From Sphingobacteriales bacterium TSM_CSM (GTDB lineage: Bacteria > Bacteroidota > Bacteroidia > Chitinophagales > UBA2359), in NCBI GenBank assembly GCA_002212725.1, contig MTCR01000093.1:23138-87137 (forward strand): DNA of 64,000 nt. Direction: 5' to 3'. The first letter of the stretch is position 1. Each line of letters opens with the position of its first letter. Both the position numbers and the translations under genes were made by a program. Below the pieces are notes generated by a model. The model was not told the DNA's origin. It saw nothing but the letters and a program-made list of their open reading frames with translations, and ran no database searches. Shown one piece after another: positions 47,436 through 55,899 of this stretch.

Positions 47436-47740
47436 GGGAACGGGCATATATGAGGTATGTTAATGAGTTACGATGCAATAGTAAAGGTGTGTTTACCGGC
47501 GCTGTATTTGGGGTTGTAAAAACACCCTGCTAAAGGAGGCAAAAAGTACGCAAAATGTTCCAAGCCCGATAATTTTTTTTAAACATTTTTTAAGAAAATT
47601 GTAAAAGTTGTTAAAAAGCAGTTTTTACACCGGTTTCGACAGCAGAAACCGGCCAAAACAAAACCGGCATAACACCCGATTGAAGGAGGTTATGCCGGTT
47701 CTTGCGGCAGTACGAAAACCGTTATCCAAATTGGATTTGG
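47436..47740. other. Intergenic region upstream of the alpha-2-macroglobulin gene
   Basis: About 305 bases hold the promoter of the macroglobulin gene and the terminator of the upstream lipoprotein gene. A T/A-rich stretch lies at 47570-47610. No exact TAnnTTTG box was seen and no gene is evident. Confidence 0.5.
47655..47700 (-). terminator. Intrinsic terminator after the regulatory-like lipoprotein
   Basis: On the minus strand AACCGGCATAAC pairs with GTTATGCCGGTT (47662-47700), a 12-bp stem followed by TTGTTTT. It lies 40 bases after the stop of the gene at 47741-50092. Confidence 0.8.
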
Positions 47741-50092
47741 TTAATAAGGAATGCAGAAATAGCCGTAATAGCTTGAACTGTAGGAAAAAGTGCCTGAAGG
47801 AAATTGCGGGTCAAAGACAATACTGCCCGGTCCGCCCGAAAAACTGCCGGTAATATTGTCGGGACCTGCGCTTTCAATGGTTATTGTTCCATTGGTGGTA
47901 ATGGCAGAAATGGTATTATTGTTTACCAGCATCATGCCAATAGGGCTGTTGAGGGCAATATTCGGGTAATATTGCACGCTGTACAGACCTGGTTCTACGG
48001 GTTCGGGCAGTACAAACACGCAATAAACGGGTCCATTGGTCAGGCGCAAGGCGGTATAGCCCGGAGGCAGGTTAAATGTTTCGGGTTGGTTTGTGTAAGG
48101 GTCTGCTGTTGCCATTGGTATAGTAATAGTCGGGGCAAATTCATAGGCTAACATGTTGTCAAAATTAACAATATTGCTGTTAGTAGTAAGCTGCATACCC
48201 AGCATGGAGCAGTCAACATCTAACAGCACGTTACAAAGTTGAAATGAGGCATTGTTTACCTGCCCCGGCAGCGGGGTTATGGTAGTTGCACCCCCATAAA
48301 CATCGCCGTCAATTAGTTTGGAAGCGCTAAGCGTAACAGGCTCATTTGCCGCTACTTGTACAGAAAAGTTGCCTGCGGCTGCATAGAAACTGAAATTGGA
48401 GTTTATGCCGGCAGCCGATACAGTTAGCGCAACAGGATTGCCTGTACAGTCGGTTACCGTTCCGCTTATTGTTGTCGGGCAGGGAAACTCAACATCGGGC
48501 ATTGTATAAACTGTTTCTCCGGGCAAAGCCGGAACGGAAATGGTAATAGAATCGACGTAGGAATAAGATTGGTTGTTAGAAAAAGTAATATAAACAGGCA
48601 AATTTGCTGGCGCTTGAAAGGTATAATTTACATCTGTAGCATAATAATAATTGGATCCCCCCATCCATCTGGCGAATATATTAGCAGCAATTGGCTGTTG
48701 GTTGCAATCAAAAACTTTACCTTGTATTGTAATAGGGCACTCCAAATTAATGGCAGTTGACAGGGTATAAGTATTACCTTCGGCTACAGGAGGAATAGTG
48801 TAATAATATTGTGCATTAATAGCTGTTGACTGTACTCTGATGGCTATGTTAAGAATATTGCCAGCCGGAATTACCCGGGTAAAATTGTCTGTAATTGGCA
48901 CAACATCAGCCCAATTGTAATTTGTTCCCGTAACCAAATAAGCGCTATAGTCACTGCAAAAGTTAAGGCTACCGCTCAAAAAGGCCATGCAGTCAAATAC
49001 TAACGGCTCAAGGGTCATAACCCCTTCTTCGGGCGCCGAGGCAACATAAATGGTATTGCTGCTTCCAAGCCCGTAATTGAATAAAGGATCGATCAAAACG
49101 TTAAATTCAAGCCCCGACGCCACATTAGAAATATAAGACCCGTCGGCATTGGTGGTAACCTGCAAAGGGCCTACGCTTACCACCACACCCGGTACAGGGT
49201 TGCCATTGCAATCTACAACTGTTCCGGTAACAAAAGATTTAATTGAAACAGGGTCATCACAGTTCCACCAGGTAAAATGGCTCACCTCGCCCACGTATTT
49301 ATTGCCTTGCAAGGTAGCGCTGCCTTCTTCTACCCAAATATTTTTTTCTTCGTCAAAATACCAGAGCGGAATTTGGGCAGGTGCTTCAGACAGCATATTT
49401 CCGGGTACTTCCATTTCAAGGGTTGCCGTTTGGCCGGGTGCCAGTTGCAGTTGTTCTCCGTTGCTGCCACTCAGTTCTACGCCCATAGCGCCGTAAGAAA
49501 TAAGGTGTTGTGTTTGCAGGTTGGCATCTAAGCCACGTAAATCTCCGCCCTGCATTACCAGCCCAAATAAAGGGCTTTCGGGGTTGGCGTAGGTATAGGC
49601 AACGGTAACCTCGCCGCTGTAAGGCGTTCCGTTTTCCTGTACAAAACTGTTGGGTTTAAACATTACCCGCGCTTTATCTGAAACAGCAACTTCGGCCGGC
49701 TCATTGGCGGTTATACTGGCAGTATTTTTAGTGTTCATTACCAGCCTTACCTTAGCATCTTTTCCAACCGACATGGAGGCATAAGATTTGTGAAAATACC
49801 CCTCTTTATCTGCTTCCAATATAAACCTGCGGTCTTGCGTTCTTGCGCTTTCAAAGAAAAACAAACCCATTTCATCAGAATAGGTGCTAATAATTTGCCC
49901 CATACCGTTTTCGGTGGTAATGTGTACATCCTCCAAAGGCTGTCCGTTTTCGGTGGTAACTATACCATATACTTTTAACGAACCAACATAAGCCGGACCA
50001 TCAATACCGGTGCCGGAGTCGTCAAACATGCAACCGCCAATTATAAATAAAACGGCAATCAGCATTGTAAGAAACAGTCTTGCAGCTTTCAT
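47741..50092 (-). CDS. Lipoprotein with carboxypeptidase-regulatory-like domains
   Basis: The 783-residue protein has a lipoprotein signal peptide (FIIGGC, Cys about 21) and then a carboxypeptidase D regulatory-like domain (KVYGIVTTENGQPLEDVHITTENG, about 42-130). A ZU5-like or autoproteolytic region (ARVMFKPNSFVQENGTPYSG...GAMGVELSGSNGEQLQLAPG) lies at 165-280. Repeated Ig-like units follow, each opening V.G.V.DC.GNP or KVFDCNQQPI. This layout is common in Bacteroidota surface lipoproteins; no enzymatic residue set is seen. It may act as a surface scaffold or adhesin. Its terminator separates it from the macroglobulin gene. Confidence 0.8.
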   Translation of the reverse strand: MKAARLFLTMLIAVLFIIGGCMFDDSGTGIDGPAYVGSLKVYGIVTTENGQPLEDVHITTENGMGQIISTYSDEMGLFFFESARTQDRRFILEADKEGYFHKSYASMSVGKDAKVRLVMNTKNTASITANEPAEVAVSDKARVMFKPNSFVQENGTPYSGEVTVAYTYANPESPLFGLVMQGGDLRGLDANLQTQHLISYGAMGVELSGSNGEQLQLAPGQTATLEMEVPGNMLSEAPAQIPLWYFDEEKNIWVEEGSATLQGNKYVGEVSHFTWWNCDDPVSIKSFVTGTVVDCNGNPVPGVVVSVGPLQVTTNADGSYISNVASGLEFNVLIDPLFNYGLGSSNTIYVASAPEEGVMTLEPLVFDCMAFLSGSLNFCSDYSAYLVTGTNYNWADVVPITDNFTRVIPAGNILNIAIRVQSTAINAQYYYTIPPVAEGNTYTLSTAINLECPITIQGKVFDCNQQPIAANIFARWMGGSNYYYATDVNYTFQAPANLPVYITFSNNQSYSYVDSITISVPALPGETVYTMPDVEFPCPTTISGTVTDCTGNPVALTVSAAGINSNFSFYAAAGNFSVQVAANEPVTLSASKLIDGDVYGGATTITPLPGQVNNASFQLCNVLLDVDCSMLGMQLTTNSNIVNFDNMLAYEFAPTITIPMATADPYTNQPETFNLPPGYTALRLTNGPVYCVFVLPEPVEPGLYSVQYYPNIALNSPIGMMLVNNNTISAITTNGTITIESAGPDNITGSFSGGPGSIVFDPQFPSGTFSYSSSYYGYFCIPY

Positions 50093-50705
50093 ACATTCAT
50101 ACAGTTTAAAGGTGAAACAAAATAAAAAGATGCTTATGAAATAAATAATATTACATATTTCAGGATATTTTTGTTATGAATTTTTTATGAAATTCCGAAA
50201 ATCTTCGGTTTTCATTTTTCTTTTTCGGGTTTTTCAGCTTTAAATCCGGCTCATTTAAATTTACACTATTTCTAAACGAGATGAATAGAAAAACCGTTGC
50301 TTTTACTTTGAAAAAAAATAATAATCCGAATAAAAAATGCTCAAGTCGGATTCTTGGTTGCCGGCATGAATGCCCTATGACATGTTAATTAATGCGGTTG
50401 CAAAAAGTAACTGTGGCATTGCCTGCCGCTAAGTAGCCAACAAACTTTATTTGTGTTTAATACCTGCTACATGCTGTTGCGGCTACCAAAAAAAGCCTCA
50501 CCAAGGGCGGTTGGGGTAATCGGGCGGAAAGTTTACGACTAAAAAAAGGATTGCATCCTGTATGCCCGTTCAAACACCGGTGGGTAAAAGCAGCATTAAA
50601 CAGGCTCACCAATTGGCAACAACTGTTTGTTTACAGGCATTAACCAATAAAAATTGCGGCACACATGCCTATATTTGCACATTGCGCCTTATCTTTGCGC
50701 CCGCT
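50093..50705. other. Intergenic region before glycyl-tRNA synthetase
   Basis: About 610 bases lie between the divergent lipoprotein and synthetase genes. Bases 50100-50340 are AT-rich. An open frame runs in from 50562 but shows no synthetase homology before 50706. Two TAnnTTTG boxes lie at its right end. I saw no T-box, riboswitch or tRNA. Confidence 0.5.
50670..50697 (+). promoter_or_regulatory. Two tandem -7 boxes before glycyl-tRNA synthetase
   Basis: TATATTTG (50670-50677) and TATCTTTG (50690-50697) both match TAnnTTTG. The second ends 8 bases before the ATG at 50706, so its transcript would be nearly leaderless; the first would give a leader of roughly 20-25 bases. Confidence 0.5.
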
Positions 50706-52259
50706 ATGAAAAATTTGGGAGACGTTTTTAAGAAACTGATATCGCATTGTAAGGAGTATGGGTTTATTTACCCCTCCAGCGAAGTGTATGACGGGTTAAG
50801 CGCTGTATATGATTACGGCCCGTATGGTGTTGAACTTAAAAACAACATCAAAACCTATTGGTGGAAAGCCATGGTGCAAATGCACGAAAATATTGTGGGC
50901 ATTGACTCGGCTATTTTCATGCATCCCAAAATCTGGAAAGCATCGGGGCACGTTGATGCGTTTAACGACCCGCTGATTGATAACCGCGATTCCAAAAAAC
51001 GCTACCGCGCCGATGTGTTAATTGAAGAATACCTTGGCAAGTTAGACGATAAAATTGATAAGGAAATTGAAAAAGCCGCCAAGCGTTTTGGCAATGCTTT
51101 TGACGAAGGTGTTTTCCGAAGCACCAACGAGCGGGTATTGAAATATGCCGAAGAACGCGGCCGTATTGCCCAACGCTATGTAAAAGCAATGGAAGACAAC
51201 GATTTGGCCGAGTTAAAACAGATTATTGTTGACTGCGAAATTGTGGATCCAGAAGGCGGTTCGCGCAACTGGACCGATGTGCGGCAGTTTAACCTCATGT
51301 TTGCCACGCATTTTGGCGCATTGGCCGGCGCAAATGAAGAAGACAACCGCGTGTATCTGCGCCCCGAAACAGCACAAGGTATTTTTGTGAATTTTCTTAA
51401 TGTACAGCGCACCACGCGCCAAAAACTGCCTTTTGGCATTGCGCAAATTGGTAAAGCTTTCCGCAATGAAATTGTGGCAAGGCAATTTATTTTCCGTATG
51501 CGCGAGTTTGAACAAATGGAAATGCAGTTTTTTGTGCCGCCCGGCACCGAAATGGAATGGTACAACTATTGGCGCGAAGAACGACTGAAATGGCATAAAG
51601 CCATTTTTAACCACAGCCAACTGCGGTTTCATGTGCATGAAAAACTGGCGCATTATGCCAACGCCGCCGTTGACATTGAGTTTGAATTCCCCTTCGGGTT
51701 TAAAGAAATTGAGGGCATCCACTCGCGCACCAATTTCGATTTGGGTAATCATCAGGAGTTTTCGGGCAAGAAAATGCAGTATTTCGACCCCGATTTGGGC
51801 GAAAGCTACGTGCCTTTTGTAGTGGAAACATCGGTAGGCGCCGACCGCACTTTCTTAGCCGTAATGACCTCTGCCCTGCACGAGGAAGAAGTACCCGATG
51901 CCGAAGGCGGCACGGCCCTGCGTACCGTGCTGAAACTGCACCCGGCACTGGCACCGGTAAAAGTGGCCGTATTACCGTTGGTTTCCAAAGATGCCCTCAC
52001 CGATAAAGCACGCCAGATTTTCTCACAACTTAAAATGTCGGTTCAGTGCCAGTACGATGAAAAAGACTCTATTGGCCGCCGCTACCGCAGGCAAGATGCC
52101 ATAGGCACACCCTATTGCGTTACCGTTGATTTTGACACGCTTACCGATGATACCGTTACCATTCGCAACCGCGATACGCTTCAACAAGAACGCGTGCCGG
52201 TTACCGCTTTGGAGGCAATTATTACCAAAGCCACCGGCATTAACCAATTATTGCAGTAA
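50706..52259 (+). CDS. glyQS: Glycine--tRNA ligase, single-chain type
   Basis: The 517-residue protein is the dimeric class II glycyl-tRNA synthetase. It has the N-terminal SHCKEYGFIYPSSEVYDGLSAVYDYGPYGVELK, motif 1-like VGIDSAIFMHPKIWKASGHVD, motif 2 with LRPETAQGIFVNF and IGKAFRNEI...FRMREFEQMEMQFFV, and motif 3 VGADRTFLAVMTSALHEEE. The anticodon-binding domain (LAPVKVAVLPLVSKD onward) closes it. It charges tRNA-Gly with glycine. The start at MKNLGDVF is chosen over the upstream in-frame ATG at 50562 because family homology begins here. A terminator shared with the convergent gene follows. Confidence 0.97.
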   Translation: MKNLGDVFKKLISHCKEYGFIYPSSEVYDGLSAVYDYGPYGVELKNNIKTYWWKAMVQMHENIVGIDSAIFMHPKIWKASGHVDAFNDPLIDNRDSKKRYRADVLIEEYLGKLDDKIDKEIEKAAKRFGNAFDEGVFRSTNERVLKYAEERGRIAQRYVKAMEDNDLAELKQIIVDCEIVDPEGGSRNWTDVRQFNLMFATHFGALAGANEEDNRVYLRPETAQGIFVNFLNVQRTTRQKLPFGIAQIGKAFRNEIVARQFIFRMREFEQMEMQFFVPPGTEMEWYNYWREERLKWHKAIFNHSQLRFHVHEKLAHYANAAVDIEFEFPFGFKEIEGIHSRTNFDLGNHQEFSGKKMQYFDPDLGESYVPFVVETSVGADRTFLAVMTSALHEEEVPDAEGGTALRTVLKLHPALAPVKVAVLPLVSKDALTDKARQIFSQLKMSVQCQYDEKDSIGRRYRRQDAIGTPYCVTVDFDTLTDDTVTIRNRDTLQQERVPVTALEAIITKATGINQLLQ

Positions 52260-52281
52260 GCGAGCAGTTTGGTTCTTCTGT

Positions 52282-52325
52282 AAACACGTCCGTTTTGCCG
52301 GTTGCAGAACGGACGTGTTTTATTA
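52282..52325. terminator. Bidirectional intrinsic terminator
   Basis: AAACACGTCCGTT (52282-52294) pairs with AACGGACGTGTTT (52308-52320), a 13-bp stem followed by TATT on the plus strand. It lies between convergent genes and can end glyQS; the A-rich left side can serve the minus-strand lipoprotein gene. Confidence 0.85.
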
Positions 52326-52934
52326 TTGCCCCTTTAGTTTAACTTTTACAAACGTAGCCCGTTTTACCGGAAGCACAAGAAAACCCGCTTCGGTACTGTT
52401 GGGCGGAATGGTTATGCTTTCGAGGTAATTGTATTCCAAGTCAGTGGCAAACCTTAAATCGGAAATTGCTTTTTTGCTACCCGATATTGCCCTTCCCAAA
52501 ATTACCGAGGCCTTTACTGCTTCCCATGCATTTCCTTCGCCCCCAACTCCCCAATCATCTACAGGCTTACCCCTGGTAATGGGCACCGTTAAAGTTTTTA
52601 TCGCAGTTTCTAATGGCAGCGGTTGTATGGTGTCATTCTTATCGGTGAGAAAAACAAAATCCTGTACCATATTTAATTTTCTGCCAGACAGGTTATTAAT
52701 CTTTATTGCAACTAAATTTGCATTATTTTTCTTTTCCATGTTGGAAAATATTTTGTTTCTGCGACCCTCAAGCACATGATAATTAATGGAAACCCTGACA
52801 GTAGAGTCGGGTGAAGAATATACTCCTTCTTCATAAGTTAACCTTTGGGGCTGAATTGAACGGTAGATTGGGGTGCAGGCCGGGGTGTACAAGCAAGCCG
52901 ATGCAAATACAATAATTCCGGCAATTTGTTTCAT
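52323..52934 (-). CDS. Putative lipoprotein of unknown function
   Basis: The 203-residue protein begins MKQIAGIIVF with a short signal peptide and a cysteine near residue 20 (YTPAC). Beta-rich sequence follows (VRVSINYHVLEGRRNKIF, LVAIKINNLSGRKLNMVQDF), then a mid-region ITRGKPVDDWGVGGEGNAWEAVKASVILGRAISG and the strand-rich end PPNSTEAGFLVLP. No family is recognised. The frame is open further upstream, but 52934 is the only ATG that gives a signal peptide. It lies 52 bases downstream of the UMF1-type transporter gene on the same strand. Confidence 0.75.
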   Translation of the reverse strand: MKQIAGIIVFASACLYTPACTPIYRSIQPQRLTYEEGVYSSPDSTVRVSINYHVLEGRRNKIFSNMEKKNNANLVAIKINNLSGRKLNMVQDFVFLTDKNDTIQPLPLETAIKTLTVPITRGKPVDDWGVGGEGNAWEAVKASVILGRAISGSKKAISDLRFATDLEYNYLESITIPPNSTEAGFLVLPVKRATFVKVKLKGQ

Positions 52935-52986
52935 TTGCTTTCGGATTTTATATGTGGTTAATACAATTTCCAAAACCCGGCAACAG

Positions 52987-54306
52987 TTACTTATCCTTGT
53001 TGCCGTAGGCAGCCTGCACATCGGCGCGGGCTTTATCTTCATCAACAAAGTAAAACAGCAGCGCTCCGGCAATAAACAACAAAGATACGGAACTGATGCT
53101 GATGCGCGAAGCCGTATCTGAAGAATAACCCAATGACCTTGCCGCAATGCCGCTCAACCCGATTAAAACCGGCCCGATAACCGAGGCAAATTTACCCAAC
53201 ATATTGTAAAATCCGAAAAACTCGGCCGATTTATCTGCAGGAATAATGCGTGCATAAAAAGAACGACTAAGCGCCTGTATGCCTCCCTGCACCAGCCCTA
53301 TAACGCCGGCCATTACATAAAACTCATTTTTGTTGGTCATAAAAGCACCCCAGATAGAAATAAACAAATACACGCCGATGGCAATAAAAATGGCTCGCTT
53401 AGCGCCAATTCTGTCGCCCAGCAGGCCAAAACCTATTGCAGCCGGAAAGCCTATGAATTGCACCATAAGCAAGGCAGTAATGAGGTCGGTTGTTTTAAAG
53501 CCAATAGATTGCCCATAGTTTACCGCCATGGTAACAATGGTATCAACGCCATCAATATACAACCAATAAGCAGCCAGAAACAAAAAAACGCTTTTAATTT
53601 TTCTTAATTCGTGAAAGGTTTCAATAAATTGTTTAAAACCTTCTTTTACAAAAGCCAGCCCCGGTTTTATGGTTCCGCCCTTGGGTTCGCGTACCAGCAA
53701 CAGCAGCGGCAGTGAAAACACAGCCCACCAGATACCCACGCTAAGAAATGAAAATTTAACTGCATCGGCTTGCGAGGCAAATCCAAATGTATTGGGATAT
53801 AAAGTAGTAACCACATTAAAAGCAAAAAGCAACCCTCCGCCAAGGTAGCCCAACGAAAACCCCAGCGCCGAAACGCGGTGCATACGTTTGGGTGAAGCCA
53901 CGCCGGTAATGAGTGAGTCATAAAACACATTGCCGCCGGTAAAACCAATAGTGGCCATAACGTAGGTAAAAATGGCCATTTGCCAATGTCCTTGCTGCAC
54001 CAGGTACAAGCTGCTTGTCATTACCACCCCTATGAGCGCAAAAAAACTGAGAAACTTTTTTTTCACAGACCCTTGGTCGGCAATAGCACCCAAAACCGGC
54101 GCCATAAGGGCAACGGTAATGCTTGCCAAAGAGTTGGCAAACCCCAGCCGCGCGGTGCTGATAACAGGGTCGGCGCCCGCACTCCAGAAGTCTTTGAAAA
54201 AAATGGGGAAAAAACCGGCCATAATAGTGGTGGCAAATGCCGAATTAGCCCAATCATACAGGCTCCACGAAATAATGGCTTTTCGGGTGTCGAGTTGTGT
54301 TTGCAT
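52987..54306 (-). CDS. MFS transporter, UMF1/Atg22-like
   Basis: The 439-residue protein has twelve membrane helices and the family opening SWSLYDWANSAFATTIMAGFFPIFFKDFWSAG. It also has APVLGAIADQGSVKKKFL, the MFS motif A equivalent, and GLLGDRIGAKRAIFIAIGVY in the second half. Relatives include yeast Atg22, an amino-acid exporter of the vacuole; bacterial members have unknown cargo. The C-terminal tail is charged (DEDKARADVQAAYGNKDK). Confidence 0.93.
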   Translation of the reverse strand: MQTQLDTRKAIISWSLYDWANSAFATTIMAGFFPIFFKDFWSAGADPVISTARLGFANSLASITVALMAPVLGAIADQGSVKKKFLSFFALIGVVMTSSLYLVQQGHWQMAIFTYVMATIGFTGGNVFYDSLITGVASPKRMHRVSALGFSLGYLGGGLLFAFNVVTTLYPNTFGFASQADAVKFSFLSVGIWWAVFSLPLLLLVREPKGGTIKPGLAFVKEGFKQFIETFHELRKIKSVFLFLAAYWLYIDGVDTIVTMAVNYGQSIGFKTTDLITALLMVQFIGFPAAIGFGLLGDRIGAKRAIFIAIGVYLFISIWGAFMTNKNEFYVMAGVIGLVQGGIQALSRSFYARIIPADKSAEFFGFYNMLGKFASVIGPVLIGLSGIAARSLGYSSDTASRISISSVSLLFIAGALLFYFVDEDKARADVQAAYGNKDK

Positions 54307-54531
54307 AGGTAGTTGGTATGAAACTTAAAAAGTGTGCAAAAGGTAACTCAATTACCCGAAATTACAAGCATGAACCCAAACTTTACCTTAAATTGGCAGA
54401 AAAACTTGGAGTGCGGGCTACTTTTACCTTGTTGCATCTTGTTTACAAAACAGGCTAATCTTACAACAATACTGCTATGGGTCAAAAAAAAAAATGATTG
54501 TTCAATGAAAAAAGAATAAACGCCTTTGCAG

Positions 54532-54559
54532 TTGCTTTAGGGTTTCTTGTGTACTTTTG
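54532..54559 (+). promoter_or_regulatory. Candidate promoter of dcd (TTG, 17 bases, TACTTTTG)
   Basis: TTG at 54532-54534 and TACTTTTG at 54552-54559 are 17 bases apart, matching the Bacteroidota -33/-7 arrangement. The dcd ATG is 106 bases further on, leaving a leader of about 100 bases. Confidence 0.6.
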
Positions 54560-54665
54560 TCAACAAATAATTTTCAAGGGCAGGCAGCCGCTTATACATT
54601 CGGGTTTGCCATTATTTTCTAAGTTTTATACCATTTTCATTTAACGCAAAACTGCTCAAACCATC

Positions 54666-55202
54666 ATGATACTTTCAGACAAAGCCATTATGGAGTGCAT
54701 TAAGAAGGGTACTATTGTTATTGAACCATTCCGGCACGAGTCTTTGGGAACCAATTCTTATGATGTGCATTTGAGCCGGTATATGGCTGTGTATAAAAAC
54801 CATGTGTTAGATGCCCGCAAGCATAACGAAATTGAAGAGTTGGTAATACCGCCCGAAGGCTATGTGCTGCAACCCGGCACGCTGTACCTTGGCGTTACCG
54901 AAGAATATACCGAAACACATGAACATGTACCGTTTTTGGAGGGCAAATCGAGTATAGGCCGCTTAGGCATAGATATACACGCCACTGCCGGTAAAGGCGA
55001 TGTGGGTTTTTGCAATACGTGGACTTTGGAAATTTCATGCGTGCAGCCTGTGCGCATTTACGCAGGCATGCCTATTGGTCAGCTTATTTATTTTACCATA
55101 GAAGGCGAGGTAGGCAATTTGTACAACAAAAAGGCAAATGCAAAATACACTAACCGCACCCTTAAACCTGTGGAAAGCATGATGTGGAAAAACACGTTCT
55201 AA
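54666..55202 (+). CDS. dcd: dCTP deaminase
   Basis: The 178-residue protein has the dUTPase-like fold and the signature LEGKSSIGRLGIDIHATAGKGDVGFCNTWTLEISC, with SYDVHLSRY near the N terminus. It converts dCTP to dUTP for thymidylate synthesis. The length fits the monofunctional enzyme. Its TAA stop (55200-55202) overlaps the stop codon of the opposing udk gene. Confidence 0.96.
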   Translation: MILSDKAIMECIKKGTIVIEPFRHESLGTNSYDVHLSRYMAVYKNHVLDARKHNEIEELVIPPEGYVLQPGTLYLGVTEEYTETHEHVPFLEGKSSIGRLGIDIHATAGKGDVGFCNTWTLEISCVQPVRIYAGMPIGQLIYFTIEGEVGNLYNKKANAKYTNRTLKPVESMMWKNTF

Positions 55203-55816
55203 GCGCCGTAGTGCAGGTGCATTCTAATCATTGATGCCAATACGTTTATGGCAACTTCGTTATTGCCTCCCTGCGGCACAATAATATCGGCAAAGCGTTT
55301 GGTGGGTTCAATAAATTGCAGGTGCATGGGTTTTACCGTTCTTTCATACCTTTCCAGCACTTGTTTCACGCTGCGCCCGCGCTCCAGTATGTCGCGGCTG
55401 ATGCATCGGATAAGGCGGTCATCGGGGTCAGCATCTACAAACACTTTTATATCCATGCAGGCGCGCAGGTCGGCATCGGTCATTATTAAAATGCCTTCCA
55501 CAATCAGCACATCGGTGGGGTTAATGAGCATGGTATCCTGCATACGGGTACAGGTAAGGTAAGAATAAAAAGGCATGTGTATGGGCTGCCCGTTTTTAAG
55601 ATTGTTTACATGGTTAACCAACAACTCAAATTCTATGGAGGCCGGGTGGTCAAAATTGAGCTGATGCCTTTCGGTTAGCGGCAAATGACTGTTATCCCGG
55701 TAATAATTGTCTTGCGGCAATACCATAACCCTGTTTTCGGGCAGCAACTCCATAATTTTGCGAACAACCGTGGTTTTTCCCGACCCGGTACCGCCTGCTA
55801 TACCAACTACCAACAT
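55199..55816 (-). CDS. udk: Uridine kinase
   Basis: The 205-residue protein has the P-loop GIAGGTGSGKTTVVRKI at the N terminus, LPQDNYYRD, NFDHPASIEF, VLIVEGILIMTD and RCISRDILERGRSV, all uridine kinase landmarks. It phosphorylates uridine and cytidine in pyrimidine salvage. ATG 55816 is preferred; a TTG two codons upstream is the only alternative. It ends overlapping dcd by four bases on the opposite strand, placing two pyrimidine genes tail to tail. Confidence 0.95.
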   Translation of the reverse strand: MLVVGIAGGTGSGKTTVVRKIMELLPENRVMVLPQDNYYRDNSHLPLTERHQLNFDHPASIEFELLVNHVNNLKNGQPIHMPFYSYLTCTRMQDTMLINPTDVLIVEGILIMTDADLRACMDIKVFVDADPDDRLIRCISRDILERGRSVKQVLERYERTVKPMHLQFIEPTKRFADIIVPQGGNNEVAINVLASMIRMHLHYGA

Positions 55817-55851
55817 GCGCAAGAATAAAACAGGTGATTGAATTTAAAGTG

Positions 55852-55859
55852 CAAAAGTA
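55852..55859 (-). promoter_or_regulatory. -7 promoter box of udk
   Basis: The minus strand reads TACTTTTG, a match to TAnnTTTG, 35 bases before the ATG at 55816. A TTTG lies 14 bases further upstream. It separates udk from the sensor kinase gene that precedes it. Confidence 0.55.
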
Positions 55860-55899
55860 GTAAAAAAGGCCGGCAAAGGGTTGTTTTAGAGCGGCTGTT

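Noticed and set aside
50093..50705. Riboswitch or T-box leader for glycyl-tRNA synthetase
   Set aside because: No conserved glycine-riboswitch or T-box words were found, and the promoter boxes sit right at the start codon, leaving no room for a leader structure.
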